The notes: generated by a model not told the origin, from the letters alone. A DNA stretch of 64,000 bases from Phaeotremella fagi (GCA_001599715.1 BCHU01000002.1:1364001-1428000); one strand, 5' to 3'; numbered from the stretch's first letter, positions 34,342 through 46,462 are shown. Made by a program: numbers and translations.

Positions 34342-37300
34342 ATGGCTCCTCCAGTTGATTGGAGCGATTTCGATGTGAGTAGTTATATTTATTGTAGTGT
34401 TCACTACAATCTCTCGATCTTGGTTGGTAGAAGAGGATCGTGTACTGACCTTACCCTTCTATAGTGGTTCATCAACTCGTATATTCAGCGACAGACAAAG
34501 GACACTTTGCTAAGATTCGCCGAAATTTTCCAAAGCCATGCCAAGCTTGATGTCTATCTTAGAAAAACGGAGAACAAACCTATCATGGTTCACAAGTAGG
34601 TTCAATCATCTTTCTGAATCACCAATCCGTTTGTCGTGAAGCGTCCTTGTCCGATCATTTCGATCTCGTCATATTAAGCTGACAACCTTTTCCCAAAGAT
34701 TACAAAACGGTTTCCGAGGGATGAAAGCAACTGGAGCGTTCACCACCTATCAACGTGTTCGTACAGAATGTGAAAGAGTTGGATTGGCAGTAGGGCCACG
34801 TAATCCACCGTATCATGTATCTCAACCTACGTTTGGAGGTCAACCAGCCGCTAGCTCGAGCACTGGATATCCAAATGGGAGTAAGTGTCGTGATTTGAGT
34901 CCGTGGTTTGAAGACGCTGTAGACTGACAAACTTCGAGATCGGTACCCATCAACGTCTACCAGTGCCTATAAACCGACGGTTCCCAATCAATGGACGAGA
35001 CAAGAACCTGGCTCCAGCTCCTCCAACAGTGAGTCAAATCTACATTTCGCAAATCAACCCAATGATCCAACAACTGATTGATACAACCAGGAACCGTATC
35101 TTTTACTCTCCTGGATTGGAAAGAAAGTCCAATGTGGAAACCCATCAAAGCTTTGTCTCACATGGAAACTCTTCCTGGTAAGTTGCGACTACATGCAAAA
35201 CTTAGGGTCGCGATCTGACCTCCCCAGACATTCAACCAAATGAGAACAGTCACACGAGGAAAGAAAAACGAACCCAGTTTGCCCTTCCAGCTGACGTGAT
35301 CGAAAAACTAAATCAATCCAAGTATGTCGCAACGCCTTAGCCAACGCTGACCCCAAGGCTTAATCCCAGAGCTCGACCTCATTATTCCGTTCGTTTGTTT
35401 GCTACCTCCTCAGAACACTATCGCCCCCCAGGAATGGCTTATCAAGCAACAACCGCACATATCAACAATCGGTCAATTCCTATCGAATATCCAACAAATC
35501 CAGACGCTTTGGTTGACGAATATCCCATTTCCTTTAAAGAAAGAGGATTACGAGGGAAACCAGGCAGTGCACCTCCTTTGGATTTAGATAAAAGTGCCAA
35601 AGGCCTTGACAAGCGACCAGGGAGAAACACCAATCTGACTTTTGGTCATACTGGACCCACAACAGGAAAGAAGAAAGAGGGCAAGGTGAGTTTGGATAAC
35701 TGGTGGTGGCTGCAGGTTGACTCGGTTTTAGAAATTCTTTTATCAAGTTGTCTTTGCGGAAATGACAACGAAAGATGAACTTTTAGCACAAGTGAAACAA
35801 CTCGAGCCGACCTCGGTTGAAGGTGCACTGGAAGAGAGTGAGTAAAAGGCCATGGACGACGTTGACCACGTTAGTGAAAAGAAAGGCCGATGAAGACGAT
35901 GATATCCAAGTTGGTACCTCAAATCTGTCGCTCAAGGACATTGTACGTCTTAAACATGATAATCCATTCTCACCAAGCTAGCTATCATACATGCGGATAC
36001 AAACTCCCATTCGCTCAAAGAAATGTTCTCATCTTCAATGTTTCGATGCATTCTGGTGGTTCGAGAGCAACGCTCAACATCCCCAATGGCTGTGTCCTCT
36101 TTGCAACAAGGAGTTGAAGTTTGATGATTTGATCATCGATGGGTGAGTATTGCGGTAAATTCTCCAACTAATTATCGTAGATACTTTCTTAGTATCCTAA
36201 AGGCATGCCCCGATAGTGTGGAAGAAGTCGCAGTTGAAGGAGATGGACAATGGCATACCGAGGACGGTAAATATGGGTCTAAACAATGGATGGTAGAACA
36301 CGGTTCCAGCAACCCGCCTCGAGAAGCTTCAGCCATTAGATCACCTATCAAACCTGACAACATTAAACCCGAGTTACCAGATTCCGACAACGAGACACCT
36401 TCACCTGATACGAAAGGTAAACGAAAGGCGATCATGATACTTTCATCTGACGACGAGGATGAACCACCATTGTCTCGTCCAAAGGTAACCAATCATCATC
36501 AGAACGGACACACGAACGGTAATTCTGGTTTGGTTCCTCCACCCGTATCGAGGCCGACGATCACGAATAGACAAACTTCGGTTGCATCTGCTTCCATGTC
36601 TAACAGTGCGGCGGGCCCCAGTCGATCCTCTGTTCAAGCGGAAGAAGTGATCGATCTGACTGGATTAGATTCTGATGACGAAGACGAAGACCTCTCCCCG
36701 GCTCCTCCGTTACCTGCTGCAAAACCTGCTGCTCCGGTTGCACCTCCTATCACGCTTCGGATACCACGACCTGCAGCCCCGACTCCGACAGAAACACCCA
36801 CTACAACTCCTCCTACTGCACCTAGAACTTCCAACAGTCGAACCACGGCACCTGTCATCTCCAATGGTGACGAAACAGATGAAGAAGAAGAGGATTCGTT
36901 TTTTCGCCTGCCGGGCGTCGACTCCACAAATCGAGACGTCAACGATTTGTATCAACCCCAACCCCCTCCTCGTCCGATAGCGACGACAGCGACTATCGCG
37001 AATAGCTGGACAAATGAAAGAGGTGTAGGTAACGGGACGGAGGCGGCAGTCCGGCAAAATCAAGATGACTACAATAGAAATGGATATTCACGACCGGTTG
37101 TGAATGATGTCTGGAGGAATGACGGTAATACATCAATTCCTGGCCTCACTACTACTTCAACGAGATCTCCTTATTTGGGCAGTGACCCTCGAAGCGAAAA
37201 TTACTATGACCCCGGTAATGAAAGAGGTGGTAATTATGGAGGTTATAACGATTCGTCAAGTTCAACTTTTGAATCAAGAGAATATGACCGACTTTATAAT

Positions 37301-38223
37301 CAAGCGTCTGGTAGTGATCAACTAGGAATTGGTGGCTATGCAACTGAAAGATGGTTACCACCCCCAACACCTTCCAGGTATCCTCCCAGACCATATCAAC
37401 CTCGTAGTTTAAGTGAAGACTGGTTTGAGGATGAGTCGGGTACGTAGAATTTTTACGTTAATTTTTCCTTCCATTTTGGGTATAACACGGAGGCGGTGGT
37501 GTGTGAAGATAGAAACCTCTCTGTTGTTCATTTCTTGTTCATCTTTAATATCCATGTTTCATCCTCCTATGGGGAGATGCTTATGCATTGTAACCCATCA
37601 GGATTAGGCTGATGGGTGTTTTGTTTCATATTGCAGGTACAGCTCCGAGCCTTCCGAACCAAGATTCTTTAATCGTTCACACGAAGAACATGAAGTCAGT
37701 GTCAGATCTGGAAGTCGCTTCGAGGACTACTGCAACAATCGATCTCGATATCCTCTCACCGACGACTTCGAAGACACTTGAAACTCTACAAAACACAATT
37801 CGAGATACGAACATTGTCAACGAAAGAGCGAGGAAACAAACTGCTGAATATTGGGCTGAAGTTGGTGGTGACCCAAAAGGAATCGACGATGAAGGTTTGA
37901 CGAAATCAACTGGGAATCTCATAACGTCGCCAAAGGATTTAAATGTAACAACATCACCACGAGAGTTCAATTCACCTCTCATAGTTGAAATGGAAATTTT
38001 CGAAAATTCGAATTCTCTACCTGTCGGTGCGGGAGGTTCTAATTCCTCTTCGACTTTGAATTCGCCTTCTCAAACTTATAGATATCAAAATCCAAACACG
38101 TCAACGACGAAATCGATTGGATTTCCTGTACAGACGACTCAAACATCTTTGACTTCGGTTCCAAGTCCGAATATGGGAGTGAGACACTTTTTGGATTACG
38201 TGGCTAACAATCGGAGATCATAG
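34342..38223 (+). CDS. SIZ1: SIZ1/PIAS-type SUMO E3 ligase
   Basis: Starts MAPPVDWSDF at 34342. The N-terminal SAP-like region includes DTLLRFAEIFQSHAKLDVY and LQNGFRGMKATGAFTTYQRV. The PINIT domain follows (LPFQLTADVIEKLNQ, HYSVRLFATSSEHYRP, GKPGSAPPLDL, KFFYQVVFAEM). The SP-RING is in CSHLQCFDAFWWFES and HPQWLCPLCNKELKFDDLII, with the Cys/His/Cys/Cys pattern intact. Downstream is a SUMO-interacting motif next to acidic residues, EVIDLTGLDSDDEDED, then a long Pro/Thr/Asn-rich tail. Siz/PIAS proteins transfer SUMO in the nucleus. The last exon (37637-38223) follows an unusually long 196-nt intron. If that intron is not used the protein stops at 37447 after WFEDESGT, so the final 195 residues are less certain. 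Confidence 0.93.
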
Positions 38224-38435
38224 GGTTGGTGTTTGGTTATGTATATTATGTCTTTACGTTGTGATATATCTTCATGTCATTGTGTATACTCGTATGTACA
38301 ACTGTAGGCTAATGCAAGTAACATATCCTCATTTTGCCTTTGATGTATGATTTACATCGATTCACTTTTTGTTGTTCTATCAGCAAGCCGGAGAAGCTTG
38401 TGAAATCAAGATGTCAGTTTGATCATTTGACCCAG

Positions 38436-41213
38436 TTAGGACTTACAAAGCGGTATCTGAACAGTAGTCTAACAGTGACGTTAATCAAAACCAAAACCCA
38501 CTGTCTATCAAGGTAACACTTACAGCTAATCCAGCTAGACTCGTTTCCTTATCTATACACATCCATTAGCTCGATCTCAGTATCGTTTAGTCTGAACTCA
38601 CAATGACTATGCATATCGAGAGCTGTTGTTCGACAAGCTTCTATCGCATCATCAAGTCTATTCAGTCAGTCAGAGTCTAGAATAGAAGACTTACGAGACT
38701 GTATGCTCTCCACCTCCAGCCATTGCCAATTGAGCGGCTATAAATGGTATTAGACGAATCCAGCGCTTCGAAACGAAGACTTACCAGTGACCGCTTTTAC
38801 GGCTAAACGATTAAGAAAGGTCAGTGACAACTTTTTTGGGAATGAAGGACATACCTCCTAAACTGTTTCTTTCTATACATGGAATCTGTACCAATCCACC
38901 TAACGGATCGCAAGTCAATCCCAAGCTAGGTAACATGTGTTAGTCCTGAATTGGTGTCAATCCCTAACGGTGACTAACTTGTGCCTAAAAAGGTATATCA
39001 TCAGACATGATCACATAAAGAGGAACAACTCACTCAATCCCAATCTCTGCAGCTTGTAAAATGACAGCTGGTTCTGCTCCGAGACAAGCTGAGATCCCAG
39101 CCGCCTAAAGACAAGTGAGATATGATCCTCAAAATCGATAATGAACGTACGGCCATTGAACAAGCTACTCCAACTTCTGCCATACATCCACCCTCAGCCG
39201 CTGAGATCGTGGCACCCCTCTTGAAAAGCATTCCTATGGCTGCATGATGTCAATACCGACCAATCAATTTGTAGTTCTTACCAGAAGCGGTGAGAAGGAA
39301 TGTCATGATACTGTTCAACAGTTAGAGTTACTCAACTTGATGGCGATTTGAACTCACTCTCGCTCTGTATCCTGTGAGATGAATTCGGTGACATATTTCA
39401 AAGTTGCTGGTATGACACCTGCCGCGCCGTTTGTTCTGTTATCGTATTAGACATGTAATCAAGTTGTCAAGATTGCTTACGGCGCTGTTACGACTCGACC
39501 ACCTGAGATCATCAGTACTTCATAAGAAACTCAATATTGCTTACCCGAAGCATTGACTTCGTTGACCTTTTCGTTCATCAGTTCAAATCCTAAAACAAAC
39601 TGGAACAGACTCACTGCAATAGCCATGCAACTCAAATACTCGATACCAGGAAAAACAGGGGTAGTTCTCAAAGGAGCAACTCTTAACGTATGATCTAACC
39701 TCCCAATCCTGCCCGAACGACGTTTCGTCAAGTTTGTCCCGTTGCCAGGAACTTTGTTCCCTTGGTCAACGTCCTCACTTGTCGATGTCGAAGAGGTGTT
39801 ATCAATTTCGACCGTCGGATAGAAACCTTTTTGAAGTCTTCGATAGAGTCCTGGAGCTCTTCTTCGGACATTCAATCCACCTGGTAGGTGCGTTTCGGTC
39901 GATGTGACTCCATTCCTGATACAGCTATCCATGGTGTTCCATACTAGATACAATCAGTTTAGTCGTATTGATCAGGACCTACATTTCATCAAACCCTCTT
40001 TTATCTCATTCTCGTTCCGAAAAGCCAATTCATTCTCCCATACCACCTGCACGTTAATTCCTCGGTTCTAATTCAATCCACTCACCTGAGCAATAGTCAA
40101 ATTTCTTGTTACGCATATTTCATGAAGTTCCGCCGCAGTTCCAAAAAGGTAAGGTGGTTGACCACTAGTCCCAGATTTCACCGAACCGACGTTTTTATCT
40201 TGCGATTGGGTGAGCTGGGACGAATCTTCTTGACCACCATCGCCAATGACGAAATTCCCAAGTTTTGGTTGAACACCTTCCCCAGTTGTATCCAACCCGT
40301 GCGACTGATTTTTTCTACTGTCGTCAGCACCTTCTTTGACAATTTCTCTGTAATAGAGATTCTCAGAAGTCTGAGTTTCATCGTTGACGACAAAACCACC
40401 TCCAACAGAGAAGTATTGATTTGTAGCTAGCATATCGCCGTCTTCTGAGAACACAGTGAAGCGAAGTCCATTAGGATGAGCAGGTAAAGGAGTAAGATGC
40501 CAGGTCTGAGACTTATTAGTCCCTGTACCCTAAAAATGGACATACCAAATCTCTATCAACGACGAATTTGACTCGTCTTCTGATATCACCATCAAATCCT
40601 AAATCAATTTCTCCAACGCTACGAACTTCTTCGAGAACTTTTTCTAATCTTCCAACTTGGACTGATTCAGGATCTTCACCCATCATACCAAGTAATACTG
40701 AATGGGGGGTCATATGTCCTTGACCCGTGGCTGCCAATGACCCATGTAGAGAGATCTTTAAAGAATGGATATGATTGATTAATCCTTTTGGTAAAGAATG
40801 GAGAAAGATCTTTGCAGCTCTGTTCTATGTCAGATGTATATCTATGAACGAAAATTTGACTCACCGCATTGGCCCAACTGTATGACTCGAACTTGGTCCA
40901 ACACCTATGGAAAACAGATCAAAAGTACTGATAACAGCATGCTCAGCTCTGGGTGGTTTTGAACCAGCTTGTTTCTCTCTTGCTGATGGCGGAAGTGCGA
41001 CATCGACCGATATTAGAGGAGGTGGGATCGTTGATCGTGGGGGAAGAGTCGTGGAGATGTACCGAATGGAGATAGGGTGTAGTAATTTTGGTTGAACAAG
41101 CTTGAGCGTTAGATTTCGAAGCTGGCAGATTGGGTAAGATGAGATTACCTAGACCGTGGAGCACACTGTAGCAATGTACCTACCTGTCGTTGGGGGAGAG
41201 CTCTGGACAACAT
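38436..41213 (-). CDS. Iron-sulfur (bacterial-type) L-serine dehydratase, probably mitochondrial
   Basis: Starts [10 protein letters not shown] and after a 62-nt intron continues [17 protein letters not shown], a basic, acid-free start like a mitochondrial presequence. The beta-type domain has [19 protein letters not shown] and [10 protein letters not shown]. The alpha-type domain has [51 protein letters not shown] and CIERN, so the three cysteines that bind the cluster in bacterial enzymes are present. The end TVQIPLCKS keeps a near-terminal Cys, which in the bacterial enzyme reaches into the active site. It converts L-serine to pyruvate and ammonia without PLP. Two low-complexity insertions (around 39710-39830 and 40190-40350) are absent from bacterial forms. 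This single-chain Fe-S type is unusual beside the PLP enzymes typical of fungi. Confidence 0.92.
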
Positions 41214-41625
41214 GATCAATTGTGAAAGTATGAAGTATCCACAAAGAAATTGATATCACAGTGGGTGTTTCAAAATGTCCTTATCGTTATCTGGTTATCG
41301 AGTCGTGGAGCCGTAGTCAAGGAAAGAGATGATCCTTTCCAGCTCAAGAGTGATCAGAAGATCCAATAAGGAAGAAACACCTTTTCATTTAGTACCTTCG
41401 TATGCATGCAGAATCATGGCCAATATGAAAGAGAGGATGTTGGAAATTAATGTCAAGTAGTATAGTTGTTTTCCAATCTTTTGGATTGGCCAATTGGCGG
41501 ATTTTTGTTCCTTACATTACGACATCTTCAGTTCACCAATTTGTCAATGCTTCATGTAAAGATGAGGACAAGGTCGAAGAGATCAAGCTGATGCATATTT
41601 CACATTTACAATTCTGACTCAGGTC
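41214..41625. other. Promoter of the serine dehydratase and 3' flank of SGT1
   Basis: This 412-bp interval holds no gene. It is AT-rich near 41440-41530. No distinct regulatory motif was recognised. Confidence 0.35.
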
Positions 41626-42625
41626 TCACGGTTTAAAAGGATACATTCCATCTGGAGGTCTTACCGGAGTAGTTTCTGGACGGTTTTAAGAAATCGAGCA
41701 ATATTCACAACATAATTTACTCACCTTTCGAAATACTTGACCAATCCGTACTCAAAGTCGTTCCTCCACTCTCAGTGAAACTCTTGATCATAGCTCGTTT
41801 TGTGTTATCATCTGCACCAGCATAAATTGAAGAGAATAATTTTTGCAAGGCAGCATCTCCACCGGCGTTCTGAGATGATTGTCAGTTGAATCAAATCTGT
41901 AAAGACTAAACGTACTGGGTCATCTGATTTACCGCCTTCACCACCCTCCTCGTCTAATTCGTCATCGATCATTTTATCCCAATTCTTCTTGGCTTTGGGT
42001 TTGGTCGAGGGAGGAGGTGGGGGTATCGTAGACGTGAAGTTAGGTGCAGATGAGGGTCCCGCTTGAGCATTTGTTGCTGCCGCGTGAGATTTTATGGGCG
42101 CTTCTCCAGTTGAAAGAATCGTTGACCAGTTGATATGATCTTTCTTCGCAAGTTTGAGTTCGATCTGGTAATCAATTTAGCAGATTAATATGAGGAGTAA
42201 GAGAGTTAATTACCTTGGTACCAAGAACCCGATAAGAACTCTCGCTAGGGGTGATCTCACCAGCTAGTGGTTGCAATGAGAATGAGGAAGGTTCTTCGCC
42301 TTCCTTTAGAAGAGGTAGAGAGACATCAACCTGGAGTCATCATCTAATCAGTCTTGACCTGCCATTGTAACAAATAATAAATGAACCGACCTTGTTCTCT
42401 TCAAAAGTCACTTTGACGTTATCGACAATCCCGTTTGCATTATAACCTTTGACATATAGCGATAAAATCAAATGACTCGCTGTTTGATAAAAGTCGTGTC
42501 TTTGTTGAGGGAATTGATCAGCGCAAGATTACTTGAACAGAGTGCTCCATCTTGTGGTCTGTTACCTCCATTTGAGGTTGAGGAATGTTGCTTACCTTGG
42601 TAAATTTGACATTGTTGGTGGTCAT
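41626..42625 (-). CDS. SGT1: SGT1-like co-chaperone (CS and SGS domains, no TPR)
   Basis: Starts [10 protein letters not shown] at 42625. The CS domain contains [37 protein letters not shown] and [20 protein letters not shown], then [11 protein letters not shown]. The SGS domain has [36 protein letters not shown] and a run ending [10 protein letters not shown] final exon gives [16 protein letters not shown], stop 41626. SGT1 links Hsp90 to SCF and kinetochore complexes. The TPR domain of yeast, plant and human SGT1 is absent: only about 20 residues precede the CS domain, and no TPR-like frame is seen upstream. The two N-terminal introns are very short (about 33-43 nt) and their edges are uncertain. 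Confidence 0.88.
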
Positions 42626-42683
42626 AATTTAACGTTAACATTAACGTTGACGAAGCTTAAGCTAGATTCCAGCAAGTTGGTGG

Positions 42684-42689
42684 CACGTG
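42684..42689. promoter_or_regulatory. CACGTG E-box in the SGT1 promoter
   Basis: CACGTGACTT at 42684-42693 lies about 60 bp upstream of the SGT1 ATG. It is identical over ten bases to half of the palindrome in the SGD1 promoter. Confidence 0.5.
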
Positions 42690-42693
42690 ACTT

Positions 42694-43244
42694 TGAAGGC
42701 AAGCTGATATAAAGTATTTATATGTCTACCTTCAAGCTAGTGCCCCGGGATCGTGCAGAGCTATAACTTGAGTAATTGCGAACTCCATCACCCAGAGTAT
42801 GTATGTATGCTATAAGTACATTATGTAAGAGCTTATGTGGGAATGTAGTTGTTCACAAAGAGACAAGAAAGTGACCCAATGGACAGTACAAGATCCAGAG
42901 CTTGAGCCAAGTTTATGCAATCGGGGATTATTGATCAATACAATGGATGCTAAACCTAAATCAAATTCAGAGCACAATGTAATAAGTATGACTTACCTGA
43001 AGTCAGCTCTGCAAGTCGCGTCTGAAATCTAATGTTTGTACAGTAATGTTTGTAATGTTCGTACGATAAAAGCTCCATCATAATTACAGGAATATTCACA
43101 ACAAGTCGTCTGATAGCTTTTCATGCCGACATAACGATCGTAAAGACCCTAAAAAAAGATTGTCAACAAAACAAAGAAAAACGACGACGACCTTGGGTTC
43201 CCGCTTGGGCGGTTTGTTATTTTATTCTATTTGGTTCGCGTCCC
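42694..43244. other. Intergenic stretch between SGT1 and the GH79 leader
   Basis: No gene recognised. A 65-codon + strand frame at 42835-43032 has no supporting context. The last part, from about 43124, is already without ATG on the + strand and probably belongs to the GH79 promoter. Confidence 0.35.
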
Positions 43245-44113
43245 TATAAAGTTTTCCTTATTTACATACATTTTTACCCTTGCGGGGTGAGAGGCACTTG
43301 CCTCTTACGCACTCGTTATTTGGCTCTTGTTCTTTGTTGTCATCGTTGCTTGCCTTGCCCAGACTGCTTGGCTTTGGGCTATCAGTTTTCATACAGTTGT
43401 TATTCCAGTAAAGCTGTAAGTTGGGTTTTATTACTTATCTCTTTGTTACTTCGCATCCGTTCTTTGTTTTTAATTATATCTTTTAGAAACATCTGTCTGG
43501 GCGTACCACAAGGCCGACTCCACCAGGCCTATCATACAGCAACGGGCTCAGTCGTTATCTGAGTGGTTTCGACTTCAATCATTTTCTTTCCACGACTTTT
43601 ATCGACAACCCCATTCTACACAGCTTCAGTCTGTTAATTTCTTGGCTTGGTCGTATCCATTCCGTTCTTCTCCAAACAGCCCACCTCTTCGTGACGGCTG
43701 ATCAAACGACCAACGCGTGCTTGATACCCAAATCATTATTCTGGCACCAACTTTGACCTTTCAATTTTGAAGCTCGAAGTCGTCAATCTCGTCACAGAAG
43801 TATCGATCGATAGGCTGCTTATCTTTTGGCATATTTTCTCTTGTTGTTCGACTGAGGCTTAATTGGTTTCATCACTTGGTAAATAGTCCACCAACCACAT
43901 CAGAAGTGTAACTAAACGTTGCAGTCTGCTCATTCCTCGCATCTGATATCTATTTTGAGATTGAAACTTTCTTTCTTCACAACATCAAAGATCAACCATC
44001 AACCCTTAGGCACTCGATAACGATCGGAATCTCGAAGGACCCCAAATCTTAGACCCATAACTACCCAGTTTGTCACCATCTTCAACGTGCCTGTCTCACG
44101 ATAGTGTCAACAA
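43245..44113 (+). promoter_or_regulatory. TATA box and ~0.83-kb ATG-free leader of the GH79 gene
   Basis: TATAAA is at 43245-43250, so transcription should begin near 43275-43285. From there to the GH79 start at 44114 there is not one ATG on the + strand, while about twenty CAT triplets (ATG on the - strand) occur. A canonical leader intron is seen at 43416-43486 (GTAAGT to TTTTAG). A strong hairpin at 43287-43308 would sit at or near the cap. This pattern fits a long scanned 5' leader. Confidence 0.65.
43287..43308 (+). promoter_or_regulatory. 9-bp hairpin with 4-nt loop near the presumed transcript start
   Basis: Arms GTGAGAGGC (43287-43295) and GCCTCTTAC (43300-43308) pair fully with one G-U pair, around the loop ACTT. 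It lies 37 bp after the TATAAA box, so it is probably cap-proximal in the GH79 mRNA. Confidence 0.55.
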
Positions 44114-46462
44114 ATGCGAAATACATCACCCTCGACATCTTCTCTCGCAGGTAGAATGTCGTCTTCTTCCAGTAGCATTGAAAAGTCTAGAGCACTCAGC
44201 GATTCGTCGATACCTCCTAAAACGACGTCCCGGAAAAGGCGGAGAACGAGTAATGTTTCATTCATGTTTTTACCGATAACGCTTTTGGCTATCGCCTTCA
44301 CGATCTTCATCCCCACATGTCAAGCAGAATTGACAGTTTATACCGCCTCCTCATCATTATCTATCGCTCCACCAGTCCCATCAGTCAAATACACAGGTTT
44401 GGCAGCATACGACCCGACGGTACTTACTCCACCTCCAGCCCCAAGTCCAGCAATAACAGCTGTAACGATATCCATCCCCTCCACCTCCGAACAACTCGTT
44501 CAAGCAGGTTTCAATCTTTCCATTCCTCAAAAAGGAAACTTTTTGGGTTTCTCGATAGAACTTTCGATAGCTGATGTTACGATGGGTAAAACCCCCGAAC
44601 AACTCAAACCAGTTTTCCTGAATTACATGGCCAACATTCAAAACAGAGCTGGAGCAGGACCCATCATCAGAATCGGTGGAAACACTCAAGAATATAGTAC
44701 GATCGTCACAGAAGGTTTACCTGGTGGTGTTGAACTGGTCAAGATGAAGATTGACACTGGGGAAGTCAAGGTCGGACTGGGTGCTGTGAGTGTTATAGTT
44801 ACCTGATCATGACGAAAATTGACATTCTTGTGTAGATCACAACTCCTGTTATCAATTATTCCCCTTTACTCTTGTATACCATGTCAAACATTACAGCTCA
44901 TGTTGGTGCGCAATGGTATTTCGGGTTGGCATTCAACGAATCAGCTGTAACGAATCAAACCGGAAACATCCCTTTAGCTGCTCATTACGCTCAACAAATT
45001 CTTGGAAAGAATCTGTTAGGTTTAGCGTTAGGAAACGAACCTGATCTGTGAGTTGACGAGTGGCCAAAATATTTCTGTTGCTGATGATTATTTAGCTATG
45101 TCGATCATTCTGCGCGACCAGTCGGTTGGGGGGTTACAAACTACGTATCTGAATTCAACGAAATTCGTCAATCGATCCAATCCTCGGCTCATCTGACCAA
45201 CCAAGCATTGTTAATAGGTCCAAGTGTATGTTGTCAAGTTGCAGGGTTCGATGTCTCAGACATCTTCAATGCCGGATGGTTATCTGATAATTCGAATTCC
45301 TTGGCCGCCATCACCGTGCAACATTATCCTACCAACAATTGTCAAGTCAATGGTAGAGTTTTGGACGCTCAGACCATCTTCCCAGATTTTTTGAATCATA
45401 CCTCAGCTCAATATCTTGTTGGATTGTACGCCAATACTAGCGTTCAAGCTATGGCCGCTGGTAAAGAACTTGTAATGCTTGAAATGAACACCGCGAGTTG
45501 TGGAGGTTTTGCAGGATTAAGCGATAGTTTTGGCGCCGCCATGTGGTAGGTCTCTTGCACGAATATTGATAGTTGAATTAATCATGATTAGGATGGTCGA
45601 TTATGCCCTTCAATTGGCTTATGGTAATTTCTCTACTGCGTTGATGCATGTTGGTGGGCAGAATGTTTACTACAATGTGAGTTGTTGAAGGCTTTTTGGG
45701 ATTCCCACTGACGAACCCTCACTCTAGCCATTCACCCCACCACCCTCTAATCTCTCGTCCACACACCAATGGACCACGGGATCTGTCTATTACTCCACGT
45801 TGGTCGTTGCAGAAGCGTTCGGTAAATCCAACAAATCACAAATCGTAGATCTCAACGTCGACTCGAGTAACATTTATCATCCATCTTATGCAATTTACGA
45901 AAACGGAATCCCCACACGAGCTGTATTATTCAATTACATCTCTGATAGTACAGGTGGATCAACCTATCAAGCTACGTTATCTCTCAATGGATCCTCGGTC
46001 GCATCTTCAGTTTCAGTCCGATATTTCTCGGCACCCACAATAGTGGAACAAAACAACATCACATGGGCAGGACAAACTATGGGTAGCTCCTTCACGTCAG
46101 ATGGGAGACTTTACGGGAATCTCCAAACAGTCACGATACAATGTCCAAACGGACAATGTATCATTCCAGTACCAGCACCCTCCATAGCATTAGTCTTCCT
46201 CACCCCAGAAGCTCTGACAGATTCATCAATCCAAGCAGGCGCCACACAAACTTACGCGACAACAGTCATTGGTTCAGGTTCCGCTACCGTCAACCCCTTC
46301 GTTTTAGAAACTAGTAACGGTCAAAATATACCCGCTGGTAAAGATGGAAGTACAAGTTCAGGGAGCAGAAGTGCTGCTCATCGATCGATACCTAAAGTCA
46401 ATTGGAGTCTTATGGGAGGTATCATGGCAGCTTTAACGATCTCTTTGTTGCGGACAATTTAG
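44114..46462 (+). CDS. GH79-family glycosidase (beta-glucuronidase/heparanase-like), membrane-anchored
   Basis: The first ATG after the leader starts MRNTSPSTSSLAGRM. A Ser-rich and basic cytosolic stretch (SRKRRRTS) precedes a hydrophobic segment FLPITLLAIAFTIFIP at about residues 51-67, then CQAEL, so it is either an unusual signal peptide or a type II anchor. The catalytic TIM barrel has FLGFSIELS, IIRIGGNTQEYS, ALGNEPDLYVDH with the acid/base Glu, and MLEMNTASCGG with the likely nucleophile Glu. A beta domain follows (LQTVTIQCPNG, PAPSIALVFLT). The C-terminus is Ser-rich then hydrophobic (WSLMGGIMAALTISLLRTI), a GPI-attachment type tail. Exon 1 ends at 44785. Fungal GH79 enzymes remove glucuronic acid from proteoglycans or arabinogalactan; the substrate here is not known. 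Confidence 0.9.

Noticed and set aside
43231..43243. GGTTCGCGTCCC resembles a tRNA T-arm
   Set aside because: No acceptor stem, D-arm or anticodon arm can be formed around it, and a TATA box with a long leader explains the region better.
43270..43320. Possible TPP-type riboswitch (ACCC, GGGGTGAGAG sequence)
   Set aside because: The conserved CTGAGA and downstream pyrophosphate-binding segments are absent; only a simple hairpin is supported.
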